Notes under the pieces: model-generated
What the model was told of the DNA's origin: nothing
The model's database searches: none
The model's input: the letters and a program-made list of their open reading frames with translations, nothing else
Assembly: GCF_006265175.1 (NCBI RefSeq)
Contig: NZ_VDCQ01000052.1
Coordinates: 1-64,000 of the forward strand
Direction of reading: 5' to 3'
DNA from: Paenibacillus hemerocallicola
GTDB taxonomy: Bacteria > Bacillota > Bacilli > Paenibacillales > NBRC-103111
DNA: 64,000 nucleotides
Position numbers and translations under genes: made by a program
Shown: positions 27,887-37,121 of the stretch, piece after piece
How positions within the stretch are numbered: position 1 is the first letter of the stretch
How the letters are laid out: every line of letters starts with the position of its first letter

Positions 27887-27930
27887 TTAGAATTCTAACT
27901 GTATTGTACTCGATATCCGCCGGCTGTCAA
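27887..27930 (-). promoter_or_regulatory. marR promoter with operator at the start site
   Basis: On the minus strand -35 TTGACA (27925-27930) and -10 TACAAT (27903-27908) are 16 bases apart. The operator TTAGAATTCTAA (27887-27898) sits over the predicted transcription start, an ideal position for repression. Confidence 0.75.
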
Positions 27931-28039
27931 GTATTGGTTGCGAAACGACTCCAATCCCGAGTCCTTGTGGCAACGTACCCAACCCGCCCCCAACCCTGAT
28001 CGCAGCTCTCCTCCCATCGCCTTACCTCGCGGCCATCAT

Positions 28040-28330
28040 TTTTTCATATTTAAAAAAGGGGATTTCCAATCGATCAACGAAGAGCGCAAGATGGAAATTA
28101 TCGCAACGATGATCAGTTGATCCGTCCATGGCATTGTTTTGCAGTGGAACCGCAGCCGAACTGAATCCGCCGAGCAATTTGCCGATTATGCGCTGCCTTA
28201 CGTTCTGGCCGATCTGCAAGCTATGGAATAGAAGCTCTTGGGGCCGGATTTGCAAACCGGCGTTTTCTACGAAGACGATTTCGGCGTGGCGGCGGATTGG
28301 AGCAGAGAAACGGTGCTGTCTACTCAAACA
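28040..28330 (+). pseudogene. Remnant of an unrecognised gene
   Basis: One frame shows protein-like composition through two stops (TGA 28118, TAG 28226): KKGDFQSINEERKMEIIA, then EQFADYALPYVLADLQAME and LQTGVFYEDDFGVAADWSR. The stops, lack of a start and overlap with the satA 3' end indicate a decayed fragment. Family not recognised. Confidence 0.45.
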
Positions 28331-28874
28331 ACAAATACCAGAATATCGCAATTTCATCGTTATGTTTATGAATACCCCGGTAGAGCTGCGAGTCGAAACC
28401 GCCGATGATAAAGCCGCAGCGTTCGTAAAATTTGCACGCCAGAACGTTATTGCTTTGCGTCTCCAGCATGATTCCGGGCATTCCACCGGCCTGTGCCCAT
28501 AGCCGGGCCCTCTCGATCAACTGTCGGCCTATCCCGAGCCCTCTAAATGGTTTGTGTACCGCTATGTCTTCAACGTAAGCATATCGGTTCCAATTTCTTC
28601 TCAGTATGATGCGTCCCGCCACTTGCTCCTCGGCGAAGGCCAAGTACATGACTTGATTCGGGTTATCGTCGTTCCCCAAGTGGTCTTCGCCCGCCGCTTC
28701 CGCGAACTGCTCGTCCGAGTAGCTTTTCTCATAACCGGGAATCTTCTTTACCGTATATCCGATTTTCCCGTCGGTTAAGGACAGGACAAGGGTGGAATCC
28801 ACGGTGAAGCTGTCGTCGATTTCAGCCCGGATATCCCGCTCCCCGGCCGTGATCTCCCTGATTACAATATCCAT
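28320..28874 (-). CDS. satA: Streptothricin N-acetyltransferase (SatA/YyaR-like GNAT)
   Basis: A 184-residue GNAT enzyme. The EIDDSFTVDSTLVLSL block, YEDIAV-type strand (YAYVEDIAVHKPFRGLGIG, with acetyl-CoA motif RGLGIGR), GIMLETQSNNVLACKFYERC and the C-terminal DEIAIFWYL match B. subtilis SatA (YyaR), which acetylates the beta-lysine of streptothricin and gives resistance. The ATG at 28874 is at the right distance from GGAGG; the ATG at 28880 is too close. It is intact within a zone of pseudogenes. Confidence 0.88.
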   Translation of the reverse strand: MDIVIREITAGERDIRAEIDDSFTVDSTLVLSLTDGKIGYTVKKIPGYEKSYSDEQFAEAAGEDHLGNDDNPNQVMYLAFAEEQVAGRIILRRNWNRYAYVEDIAVHKPFRGLGIGRQLIERARLWAQAGGMPGIMLETQSNNVLACKFYERCGFIIGGFDSQLYRGIHKHNDEIAIFWYLLFE

Positions 28875-29165
28875 TCCCATACCTCCATCGTGTCCCCTGC
28901 TGACGGCCCACCGTCAAACCGTCACAAACCCAAATCCCATCTCTACCAGAAACTTGTTTCTTTGTTTCTCGGCCCTATCGTTCGTACCTCGAGAAAAACA
29001 TTTGGAGCGGAGCTGGCGCGACTTCACTTGTTCACCCCATAATGAAAGGCTTATTCTGTTGGTTATGCTATTTTATAAAACTCAACAATGAGAAAGAGAC
29101 ATCAGGATCAGGAACATATCAAACATGCTGTACGTCCCGCTCATTGTCTGCGCGCTCCTTCTATT
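28875..29165. other. Non-coding stretch
   Basis: About 290 bases between satA and the first pseudogene remnant. No credible reading frame, terminator or repeat was seen. Confidence 0.5.
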
Positions 29166-29317
29166 GTCCTTCGGGTCTCCTCCGACATGGGTCAAACCGG
29201 TGCCGTTTATGCGGCCAAGATGCTCGCGACGGGGACAGCGCCCGACTATCCGCCCTACGAAAGCGTAGACGCGAAGCAGAACGGCGAAATTGTCGGAATG
29301 GATATTGACTGGACAGT
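29166..29317 (+). pseudogene. Fragment of an amino-acid ABC solute-binding protein
   Basis: One open stretch carries GTAPDYPPYESVDAKQNGEI followed by VGMDID, the typical N-terminal signature of family 3 (amino acid) binding proteins. It breaks off at the transposase-remnant boundary and lacks signal peptide and remainder. Confidence 0.7.
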
Positions 29318-29363
29318 GAAAAGTTCTCGTCAACAAATCGTCACATAGTAAAATAACCCAATC

Positions 29364-29969
29364 ATGCGGACTCGTGATATTTTGAGGTTCTCACACCAGA
29401 AAGGAGATCAGATCGCTAGAAAGGGTTACCTGGATAGTGTACCCGATTTCGTCACGATCGACCAGAGTCCATGTCCCAAAACGCCGTTTCACTGTCGGGC
29501 CGATGCGGAACAAGCCGCCAAAACCTTTCAGGATGCGCCGCCCTCCCGGTTTCATCAGGTCGCTGTTACCATTGGATCACAGGAAATCGTTCGCAAAAAA
29601 CGCGGACGTCCGAAGCAAGACGAAACCCCGCAAGTCGATACCGTTTACGTGCTGCAGGCCACGATCACCCCGGATGAAGTGCGGTTTCAGGAAGCGCGTC
29701 GACGGGCATCCCGTTTTGTGCTGGCAATCACCTTGCCGTCGGAATGGCGGGGCGAAACGATGGATGGGACAGCGATTCTCGGTCTGTATAAGGAACAAAT
29801 TCATATCGAAATGAACTTCTCCTTTTTGAAAGATCCGGTATACACCGACGAAATTCACCTCAAGAAGCCGGATGGTACCCGAACCCGACAATTCACCCGC
29901 CCCTTGGACAAAGAGGAGAAGCGCGTGTTGGACAGTCTTGGCTTGAATGAATCGATATACCTCGGCTAA
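29364..29969 (+). pseudogene. IS1634/IS4-type transposase remnant
   Basis: A 201-codon open frame resembling the C-terminal half of IS1634-family transposases: basic linker RKKRGRPKQDE, then the final-acidic-residue region YKEQIHIEMNFSFLKDPVY and a shortened end (KRVLDSLGLNESIYLG). The N-terminal half with the first DDE residues and the inverted repeats are missing, and the C-terminus looks internally deleted, so it is not mobile. Confidence 0.72.
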
Positions 29970-30049
29970 CTGAATCAACTTGTCCAGCGGTGGTTTTGCT
30001 CCTTGAACCATCGCTACATCCATTTCAGGACTGGTGTACCCTCAAAAAT

Positions 30050-30440
30050 CCCACTCGTTACCACGTGCCGGGGGTGCGGAATGTGAGTTTTTAATATCCA
30101 TCCTTCGAGCAGATTGAGTTGGGGGCTGTACGGCGGCGCAAAACACGAGCTCCAACCGCTCCCGATTCGCGTCCGGAAAGGGCTGAAATAGACGGGCATG
30201 GTGAATACGAGCGTTATCCAGAACGAGAACAACTCTGCCGGTAGGATACGTCCGAAAAAAATGTTGAAGAAACGCTAAAAAAGCCTCGGTGTTGTACTGT
30301 TCTTCCTCCGTCCAGATCAACTGTCCGGTTTCATGGTCGAAGGTGGCCGACAGCTGCACACCCCGATGTTAGCCGGTGGTGCGAATGGAAGGTCTCCCAT
30401 ACCGCTGGACGAACAAGCGTCGAACCGGTCTTAATGCTGT
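30050..30440 (-). pseudogene. IS630-type transposase remnant
   Basis: Minus-strand frames contain RYGRPSIRTTG, a stop, then QLSATFDHETGQLIWTEEE and VVLVLDNARIHHA (second DDE aspartate), followed by a frame change to PPYSPQLNLLEGWILK (third acidic residue). At least one stop and one frameshift; no inverted repeats found. Confidence 0.75.
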
Positions 30441-30560
30441 GAACATATTATGTTATGAAATGTACAAACCGTTACCAAAATCACATTCTCGCTTCCGATA
30501 TTCCATGCTATTAATAGGGTACCCGATTGCGAACATATTCGACGGCTTGGGAGGAAACCA

Positions 30561-30985
30561 ATGAAACTTACAGGCAAGGCAGCAATCGTAACCGGCGCAG
30601 GGGGCGGTACCGGCAGGCAAACCGCGCTTCGTCTGGCCAAGGAGGGAGCTTCTGTCGTCATAACCGATCTAAATATCGAGAAGGCGAATGTGACGGCCGA
30701 AGCGGTCTGGGCGCTCGGTGCAGAAGCACTCGTCATGCAAACCGATGTACGGGTCAGCCAAGACGTCAACCGGATGACTGAGCATGCAATGAAAACATTT
30801 GGTAGTATCGATATTTTGGTCAATTGCGCTGGCGGCAGCGCTAGCTTGATCGGCAAGCTGTCCCTCTTGGAAATCCCGAGGAGGTCGCTAATCTGGTCGC
30901 CTTTCTCGCTTCCGCTGAAGCCGACTATATAACCGGGCAAAACTATATTATCGACGGCGGCCGATGGTTGGGACCTAAAACGTAA
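30561..30985 (+). pseudogene. Internally deleted SDR dehydrogenase
   Basis: Starts with a good site (GGAGG before the ATG) and a normal SDR N-terminus: IVTGAGGGTGRQTALRLAKE and ILVNCAGG. After about residue 103 the frame jumps to the far C-terminus in another frame: [20 protein letters not shown], then [16 protein letters not shown] ending at 30985. The middle, with the catalytic Ser-Tyr-Lys, is missing. The intact relative at 35256-35990 ends [16 protein letters not shown], so this is probably a decayed paralogue or ancestor of that gene. Confidence 0.85.
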
Positions 30986-31011
30986 AATATTTCATCGCAG
31001 AAGGAGAGCTT

Positions 31012-31935
31012 ATGAAAAAGATCGTCTATATCCAGCCCGTTCACGAAGGCGGCATGAACAGGCTGGCCAGCAAATACGAAGTGATCGTGGCCCCGGACAC
31101 CTCCCGGGAAACGATCGAACGGCTTATCGCCGACGCCGACGCGATCGTGACCCGTCTGACCCCGATCGATCAAACGTTGATTGCAAAAGGGACCAAGCTC
31201 AAGGCAATCGCCCGGCACGGCATCGGCGTCGATAATATCGATGTGGACTACGCCGCAAGCAAACAAGTTGCCGTTATTACGACAGGCAACGCCAATTCGC
31301 TCTCGGTTGCCGAGCACGTCATCTTCGCGATCGGCTCGTTGTTCAAAAAAATTCCGCTGCTGGATCGGGAGATGCGCAAAGGCAACTGGGCGTCCCGCGA
31401 CAAAGCAGGCGCAACTGAAATAACGGGTAAATGCATCGGTATTGTGGGTCTTGGCAATGTAGGTTCCCATCTCGCTCGAATGGCCAAGTACGGATTTAAC
31501 ATGCGGGTGTTGATCTACGATCCGTTCGCTTCCGCTCAAGCTGTTGAAAGTCACGGCTACGAGAAGCTTGACGAGCTCGACGAGCTGATGAGGCTCGCCG
31601 ATGTCGTATCGGTCCATGTGCCGCTGACTGCGGAGACGAAAGACCTCATCGATGAACGGCGCTTTCAAATCATGAAACCCGGCTCGTTCATCATCAATTT
31701 CGCCAGAGGCGGAATCATCAATGAACAGGCGCTTTATCAGGCTTTGACTGCTGGAAACGTGGTCGGAGCAGCACTCGACGTTTTCGAGCATGAGCCGCCA
31801 GACATCAGCAATCCTCTGTTCCAGCTAGATAACATTATCTTATCGCCGCACTGCTCCTACTTTACCGAGGAATCCCGGATTAAGATGTCGATGCATCTTG
31901 CCGAGAAAATCGAAGAAGTGCTTGGAGATGGATGA
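31012..31935 (+). CDS. D-2-hydroxyacid dehydrogenase (phosphoglycerate-dehydrogenase-like)
   Basis: A 307-residue NAD-dependent dehydrogenase. Substrate domain at both ends; nucleotide fold at about 145-280 with IVGLGNVGSHLARMAKYG. Catalytic elements: Arg in INFARGGIINE, Glu in DVFEHEPP, His in LSPHCSYFT. Family enzymes interconvert 2-oxo and D-2-hydroxy acids. ATG at 31012 follows AAGGAGAG. It is followed by a fumarylacetoacetase-family gene, suggesting a role in breaking down an acidic carbon source instead of serine synthesis. Confidence 0.88.
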   Translation: MKKIVYIQPVHEGGMNRLASKYEVIVAPDTSRETIERLIADADAIVTRLTPIDQTLIAKGTKLKAIARHGIGVDNIDVDYAASKQVAVITTGNANSLSVAEHVIFAIGSLFKKIPLLDREMRKGNWASRDKAGATEITGKCIGIVGLGNVGSHLARMAKYGFNMRVLIYDPFASAQAVESHGYEKLDELDELMRLADVVSVHVPLTAETKDLIDERRFQIMKPGSFIINFARGGIINEQALYQALTAGNVVGAALDVFEHEPPDISNPLFQLDNIILSPHCSYFTEESRIKMSMHLAEKIEEVLGDG

Positions 31936-31974
31936 TCCACGAAGTGAATATAGTGAAGCAGAAAGGATATACGG

Positions 31975-32727
31975 ATGAAAATCGTTAGATACCGCGAAGA
32001 TAAGATTGTCTCGTACGGGACGATTGAAGGAAATGAAATACTACGGATCGAGGGTTCGATCTTTGGGGAGCACGTAGTTACGGATGAACGGCGCCCACTC
32101 GCCCAAGTTCAACTGCTCGCTCCTGTTACCCCGGGCAAACTAATCGCAATCGGCTTGAATTACAAGAAGCATGCGGAAGAAGTGAACAAGCCGCTGCCCG
32201 ACGAGCCGCTAATGTTCCTCGTCTCGCCTACGGCCGTCGTTGGACCGGGTGAAGCGATTCGGCTGAAAAACTCGGAAAACTGTACGGAACATGAAGGCGA
32301 GCTGGCGATCGTGATCGGAACGCGGGGGGATTGCGTATCCGTTGAAGATGCGCTGCAATATGTGCTCGGCTACACATGCTGCAATGATATTTCCGATCGC
32401 GTGCTGCAGAAGAAGGACGGGCAATTTACTCGAGCGAAGTCGTTTGCCACGTATAAGCCGTTTGGCCCCGCGATCGTTACGGATATCGATCCGGATCATG
32501 CGCCAATTCGCGTACTTGTAAACGGCGAGATCCGACAAGATTCAAATACGAGCGACATGATTTTCAATACCGCCGAAATCATTTCCTTCGTCTCCCATGT
32601 GATGACGCTGGAACCGGGCGATGTCATCATAACCGGCACGCCATCCGGCGTAGCACCGCTTCGCAGCGGCGACACCGTGGAAGTGCAGATTGAAGGCATC
32701 GGCAGCTTGACGAACAAGGTCATCTGA
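31975..32727 (+). CDS. Fumarylacetoacetate hydrolase family protein
   Basis: A 250-residue FAH-fold enzyme: substrate/metal motif IAIGLNYKKHAEE, metal ligands in CTEHEGELAIVIG (ExE) and a downstream Asp in GYTCCNDISDR, and the C-terminal VIITGTPSGVAP block. Members hydrolyse or decarboxylate acylpyruvates and aromatic ring-cleavage products, or dehydrate sugar acids. Forty bases after the dehydrogenase, same operon; its own substrate cannot be assigned. Preceded by AGAAAGGAT. Confidence 0.87.
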   Translation: MKIVRYREDKIVSYGTIEGNEILRIEGSIFGEHVVTDERRPLAQVQLLAPVTPGKLIAIGLNYKKHAEEVNKPLPDEPLMFLVSPTAVVGPGEAIRLKNSENCTEHEGELAIVIGTRGDCVSVEDALQYVLGYTCCNDISDRVLQKKDGQFTRAKSFATYKPFGPAIVTDIDPDHAPIRVLVNGEIRQDSNTSDMIFNTAEIISFVSHVMTLEPGDVIITGTPSGVAPLRSGDTVEVQIEGIGSLTNKVI

Positions 32728-32754
32728 CTTTATTCAGGCCGGTAATAAAAGCAC

Positions 32755-32813
32755 AGGAGGAAGTCCCGTTCCGTTGCAGACCAGGTAGCAACAGGCAACT
32801 AAAACTTCCTCCT
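32755..32813. terminator. Bidirectional terminator
   Basis: AGGAGGAAGT (32755-32764) pairs with ACTTCCTCCT (32804-32813), with an inner GTTGC/GCAAC stem, between convergent genes. Confidence 0.7.
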
Positions 32814-32876
32814 TATTTGCCGTTCCCGTTCCATGCAGCCCCTCTCCCTCCATAAAGTGCAGCTTCGAAGAAAAGG

Positions 32877-33677
32877 TTAACATCCCGCCCCTTCTACTTT
32901 AATCCGTGGGGTATAGCGCCTCCACTCCGTAGGGGGCTGACCGGTCTGGCTTTTGAATACTTTGCTGAAGTAGTACACATCGGAAAAACCAGCCGCCTGC
33001 GCTACTTGTTCAATCGTGCCGAAATCCCCGCTTACTAATAACGATTTCGCCTGCTCGATTCTTTCCCGATTGATATATTGAACAGGCGATAAACCGTAAA
33101 CTTGCGTGAACAGCTTTCTGAAGTACGTATCACTCATCCCAAGCAACGTGTGCAAATCTCTTACCCGGAGCCCAGAGTCGTACAAATGCTGACGCAAATA
33201 TTGAATAGCGGTCGAAATTTTCTCTCGCGCTTCAGGTGAAATGTAGACACTCTCCTGCTGTCTCGCTATTTCTGCCATGATCTGATATAGCAGCGACTTG
33301 GCCATAAGCACGTCCACATCGTTCTTCATCACCCACAGGTGCTGGATTTGGTGGACCAGCTTGTATACTTTTGAATGGTCTCTAAATGATATTTTAGTAG
33401 GCTCGTCTGCCGGCGCGGGAGAGTGGAGCGCAAAGTTAATTATAATATATTTGCCCCCGTTCTCCGCACGAATCGCATAATAGCTATGCTCAGGCAAATA
33501 CATCAGCTCGTTTTTGTGAAGCTCCACAACTTTATTATTGAATACATATTGCGACGACCCTTCTATTTTATAAACAAACCCGTGAAATGGACGATCGAAT
33601 GCATCGTAAGGTCTAGTCACACTCGTAAAAGCGCCTTGAAGCGACGCAATATCAGTGTCTCCATGAAATAGCCGCAT
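32877..33677 (-). CDS. AraC-family transcriptional regulator
   Basis: About 266 residues: N-terminal cupin-like sensing domain (about 1-130) and C-terminal double helix-turn-helix (LRVRDLHTLLGMSDTYFRKL, then FGTIEQVAQAAGFSDVYYFS and FKSQTGQPPTEWR). ATG at 33677 lies 9 bases after AAAGGG; an upstream GTG at 33686 is too close. It diverges from the solute-binding protein at 33898 and sits inside the catabolic cluster, so it probably controls it in response to the substrate. Confidence 0.88.
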   Translation of the reverse strand: MRLFHGDTDIASLQGAFTSVTRPYDAFDRPFHGFVYKIEGSSQYVFNNKVVELHKNELMYLPEHSYYAIRAENGGKYIIINFALHSPAPADEPTKISFRDHSKVYKLVHQIQHLWVMKNDVDVLMAKSLLYQIMAEIARQQESVYISPEAREKISTAIQYLRQHLYDSGLRVRDLHTLLGMSDTYFRKLFTQVYGLSPVQYINRERIEQAKSLLVSGDFGTIEQVAQAAGFSDVYYFSKVFKSQTGQPPTEWRRYTPRIKVEGAGC

Positions 33678-33834
33678 CGTAAACACCCTTTAAACGGAAA
33701 ATGAAAACAAGTTCGTAATTATACAACAGTTCTGAAATCCACATTCTCAGCTGCAGTCGCCTAATGCTATAAATAAGTTAACTCGGCCGAGTGAATACGT
33801 GAATTCAAGGCAATATTACTACAACGACTGTTAC

Positions 33835-33849
33835 TTGTAAACGCTTTAA
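33835..33849 (+). promoter_or_regulatory. cre-like site
   Basis: TTGTAAACGCTTTAA matches the cre consensus at all fixed positions but one. It lies about 50 bases before the binding-protein gene, in a position to repress it. Confidence 0.6.
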
Positions 33850-33897
33850 AATAGGTGCTTATACGTCGTTCCAATTTCCATTAATGGGGGAAAAAGC

Positions 33898-35235
33898 ATG
33901 TTGAATAAAAAAAAACCGGTGTATATAGCGGCGCTTGCAACTCTGGTACTGGCTTCAACGGCCTGCAGCGGAGGCGACAGCGGGAAAGCGATTAACTCGG
34001 AGGGCGGCAACGATCAGGCGAAGAGGATCGATATGACGAAGCCGCTCGAATTGGTGTACTACTCCGATAACTATGTGGCTACGCCCGGTAACGACGCCGA
34101 GTTCATGATCGAATTCGGCCAATATATCCAAAAGAAGTATCCGAACGTTACGTTCAATAACAATATTTACTCTGCTCAGCAGAAAAAAACGATTGATGAC
34201 AATATTGCAGCAGGCATGAGATTTGACCTTCATAAAGGCTCGATTGCGATATCGCATAAATATGTCGATTTATCAATCGTTTCGGACATTTCCGATTTAA
34301 TCAAAAAGCATAATGTTGACCTAAGCGGCGTCAATCCTATCTTGCTGGAACAGTTCAAAGGCGCCGCAGGCGGCAAACTGATCGGAATCCCGTATCAGAC
34401 GCTCTCCCTCATCTTATTTTACAACAAAGGAATATTCGACAAGTTCGGCGTACCTTATCCGAAGGAAGGCATGACTTGGCAAGATATGGCCGAACTGACG
34501 CGCAAAGTAACGAGGCTTGACGGGGGCGTGCAGTATTCCGGGTTTACGAGCCAACAGGTATGGTCGGTACCGCTCCGCAACAACCAGCTTTCCTTGGAAC
34601 ATATCGATCTGAAGACGAATAAGGTTACGTTCAGCGATCCGCGCTGGAAACAGCTGTTCGATGACTTTAAGAACATATTCCAAATTCCCGGCAATACACC
34701 CAACGCAACGAACGCTTTTTTGAAAGAGCAATCATTGGCAACAATTTTGGCGTATCCGAACTTTTACGCGAGCATCCCTGACACGATGGACTGGGATATG
34801 GTGAGCGCTCCAAGTATGAAAGATAAACCGGGGCTCGGCTTTCAGCCTACTCCGAGCGTACTGATGATTCATGCAAACAGCCCTTTCCGGGAAGAAGCGT
34901 TTCTCGTAGCAGTGGAAATGCTGTCTAAGTCGGTTCAGCTCGATCGGGCCAAAAATGTCGCAGCTTCTTCCGTTTTAACCGATCCGGAAATTCGCCAATC
35001 GATCGGCTCGGGCATTCCCGCATTAAAGGGGAAAAACACAGCGGCTATGCAGCCCGCCAACATGGCGCCGGCGGCAACCTTTACACCTTACACAGCCGAT
35101 GTGACGAAAGAATTGATGGACGCCTTTAACAGCGTCATGAACGGAACGAAAGATACGAACACCGCACTTCGAGAAGCCGAAGAAAAATCGAATCAAATCA
35201 TAGCGGAAAAAATGGCGGCCGAAGGTAAAAAATAA
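33898..35235 (+). CDS. Extracellular solute-binding lipoprotein (family 1), orphan
   Basis: A 445-residue lipoprotein: lipobox ASTACSGG, then a sugar-type family 1 binding fold with LFYNKGIFDKFGVPYPKEG and a C-terminal helix ending KMAAEGKK. Presumed to capture an oligosaccharide or acidic sugar. No permease or ATPase gene is nearby. Closely related in motif (FDKFGVPYP) to the orphan binding proteins at 50431 and 51931. Followed 20 bases later by an SDR gene, so co-transcribed with catabolic enzymes. cre-like site upstream. Confidence 0.87.
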   Translation: MLNKKKPVYIAALATLVLASTACSGGDSGKAINSEGGNDQAKRIDMTKPLELVYYSDNYVATPGNDAEFMIEFGQYIQKKYPNVTFNNNIYSAQQKKTIDDNIAAGMRFDLHKGSIAISHKYVDLSIVSDISDLIKKHNVDLSGVNPILLEQFKGAAGGKLIGIPYQTLSLILFYNKGIFDKFGVPYPKEGMTWQDMAELTRKVTRLDGGVQYSGFTSQQVWSVPLRNNQLSLEHIDLKTNKVTFSDPRWKQLFDDFKNIFQIPGNTPNATNAFLKEQSLATILAYPNFYASIPDTMDWDMVSAPSMKDKPGLGFQPTPSVLMIHANSPFREEAFLVAVEMLSKSVQLDRAKNVAASSVLTDPEIRQSIGSGIPALKGKNTAAMQPANMAPAATFTPYTADVTKELMDAFNSVMNGTKDTNTALREAEEKSNQIIAEKMAAEGKK

Positions 35236-35255
35236 GCCGAAATCGAGGTAATAAG

Positions 35256-35990
35256 ATGAAACTCCAACAAAAAGTAGCCATAATAACCGGAGCCGGACAC
35301 GGTATTGGACGCGCAATCGCGCTCCGCTTCGCGAAGGAAGGAGCCGGCGTCGTCGTAAACGATGTAAACATCGAGCTGGCGCAGGTCGTCGCTGACGAAA
35401 TCAAGGCCGCCGGAGGAGAAGCTATAGCCGTACAAGCCGATGTGCGCAGCACTGTGGAAATCGCAAGCATGGTAGCGGCTGCACTGCATACGTTCGGCAA
35501 AATCGATATTCTCGTCAACAATGCTGGCGGCGCCGCCCGCGAGCGAGGAGCTCCGTTTCACAAACAAAAGGAGGAAATATTCGATTGGATTATCGATGTG
35601 AACTTGAAAGGAGTTCTCTTTAGCTCGCGTGCCGTCATTAACCACATGTTGGAACGCGGCAGCGGCAAAATCATTAACATGGCTTCGATTGCCGGTGTTG
35701 TAGGAGCGCAAAACGGCTCCGAGTATGCTGCATCCAAGGCAGGTATTATTGCATTTACGAAATCGTTGGCAATGGAGGTAGGCACGTTCGGCGTCAATGT
35801 GAACAGTATATCTCCCGGGGCGATCGTAACGGTGCCCAGATTAGCGAACATCAAAACGTATTTGGGCCGCACCGGCGAGGCTGACGAAGTGGCCAGCTTG
35901 GCGCTCTACTTGTGCTCCGACGAAGCCAGCTTCATCACCGGACAAAACTATATTATAGATGGCGGTCGATGCTGGGGAGCGCTGCAATAG
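35256..35990 (+). CDS. SDR-family oxidoreductase
   Basis: A 244-residue classical short-chain dehydrogenase: cofactor motif TGAGHGIGRA, Asp at VVNDVN favouring NAD(H), NNAGG, catalytic Ser in MASIAG and Tyr/Lys in SEYAASKAG. Oxidises or reduces a hydroxyl/keto group on the cluster's substrate. ATG at 35256 after GAGGTAATAAG. Intact paralogue of the broken gene at 30561. Confidence 0.9.
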   Translation: MKLQQKVAIITGAGHGIGRAIALRFAKEGAGVVVNDVNIELAQVVADEIKAAGGEAIAVQADVRSTVEIASMVAAALHTFGKIDILVNNAGGAARERGAPFHKQKEEIFDWIIDVNLKGVLFSSRAVINHMLERGSGKIINMASIAGVVGAQNGSEYAASKAGIIAFTKSLAMEVGTFGVNVNSISPGAIVTVPRLANIKTYLGRTGEADEVASLALYLCSDEASFITGQNYIIDGGRCWGALQ

Positions 35991-36040
35991 CGGCGGGCGG
36001 TATTGACAAGACCATGTCCAACACAAAGGGAGAGATACGA

Positions 36041-36895
36041 TTGAGACCATCGTTTGCCAAACTGCCTCAGCCATTCATCGTTAACGTTATACGGGAAAAA
36101 GATCCGGAAAGCGCTATTGCGTCGATTAAAAACGCGGAATACGACGGAGCGATAGCACACGACCTGCACTTGACAAGCCTTGGTCAGCCATTTCATAATT
36201 ACAAAGACCTGAGGCGAATTATCGCCTCGACGGCAAATCCGCAGCTGATCCTGAACTACAGGTACACAAACGACATGTCCGATGAGGAACGGATCAAGCG
36301 GCAGATTTTGGCGATTGAAGCGGGCGCGGCGGCAATCGATATTCCGGCCGACACATTCGATCCGAATTATACGAGCTACGGAAGTGCGCCTGAAGGCTCT
36401 GCCGAGCCGAATGCCAACAGCTATAACCCGAAAGAGTTGTCGATGGACCCGGCTGTCATCGAAAAGCAGATGAAGCTGATTGAAACGGTCCATTCCATGG
36501 GCGCTGAAGTGCTGCTGTCCTCCCATACGAGGGTCGTCATGAGTAGCGAGCAGGTTGTCTCGCATGCGTTGGAAATGCAATCCCGCGGAGCCGATATGGT
36601 AAAGATCGTCAGCGTCTGTATGAATGAGGACCAGTTAATCGAAGCGTTCAAATCGATCGTTGCGCTGAAGCGAACGTTAAAGGTTCCTTTTCAATATCAG
36701 TGTCACGGAGAGCATGGGAAGCTGACCCGGGTAGTTGGACCGATGCTCGGATCGATGCTCGTATTTTGCAATCAGCGGTTTGCCGCCCACACCTTTAATG
36801 AGCAGCCGCTCGTTCACGCCATGCGCAGCGTATTCCAAAATGTCGATTGGCGCATCGCCAAGCCGCTGGAGGAAGAAAATTTCAATCAGACTTAA
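36041..36895 (+). CDS. Type I 3-dehydroquinate dehydratase-like protein
   Basis: About 284 residues resembling the type I dehydroquinase (TIM-barrel, Schiff-base) fold: a His in LLSSHTRV where the family has its catalytic His, and the Schiff-base lysine candidate in GADMVKIVSVC; late loop MLGSMLVFCNQRF. The start is taken as TTG at 36041, 7 bases after AAAGGGAGAG; an ATG at 36014 is possible. With the SDR, hydroxyacid dehydrogenase and FAH enzyme it suggests breakdown of a hydroaromatic or sugar-acid compound. A divergent member; the reaction is inferred. Confidence 0.72.
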   Translation: MRPSFAKLPQPFIVNVIREKDPESAIASIKNAEYDGAIAHDLHLTSLGQPFHNYKDLRRIIASTANPQLILNYRYTNDMSDEERIKRQILAIEAGAAAIDIPADTFDPNYTSYGSAPEGSAEPNANSYNPKELSMDPAVIEKQMKLIETVHSMGAEVLLSSHTRVVMSSEQVVSHALEMQSRGADMVKIVSVCMNEDQLIEAFKSIVALKRTLKVPFQYQCHGEHGKLTRVVGPMLGSMLVFCNQRFAAHTFNEQPLVHAMRSVFQNVDWRIAKPLEEENFNQT

Positions 36896-37041
36896 GCTGC
36901 CGTTTAACAAACCAGCCCAGAAGACCGCGTCGTCATGTTGAGATGACTTTTTACGGCAGGCTCGGAATGGCCGTGCTCATCGCTCCGATCAACAGGAACG
37001 AACCGGAAATGAGTAGCCAAAGTACGGTAGTAGGATCGCAG

Positions 37042-37088
37042 AAAAACTTGCTTACCCCCATTGCGAGGTGAGCAAGTTTTTCCTTTTT
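37042..37088 (+). terminator. Terminator after the catabolic cluster
   Basis: AAAAACTTGCT (37042-37052) pairs with AGCAAGTTTTT (37071-37081), then CCTTTTT. The bases from 36896 to here hold no credible gene. Confidence 0.8.
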
Positions 37089-37121
37089 AATATCCTCATC
37101 AACACCCAAACCCATCAAACA

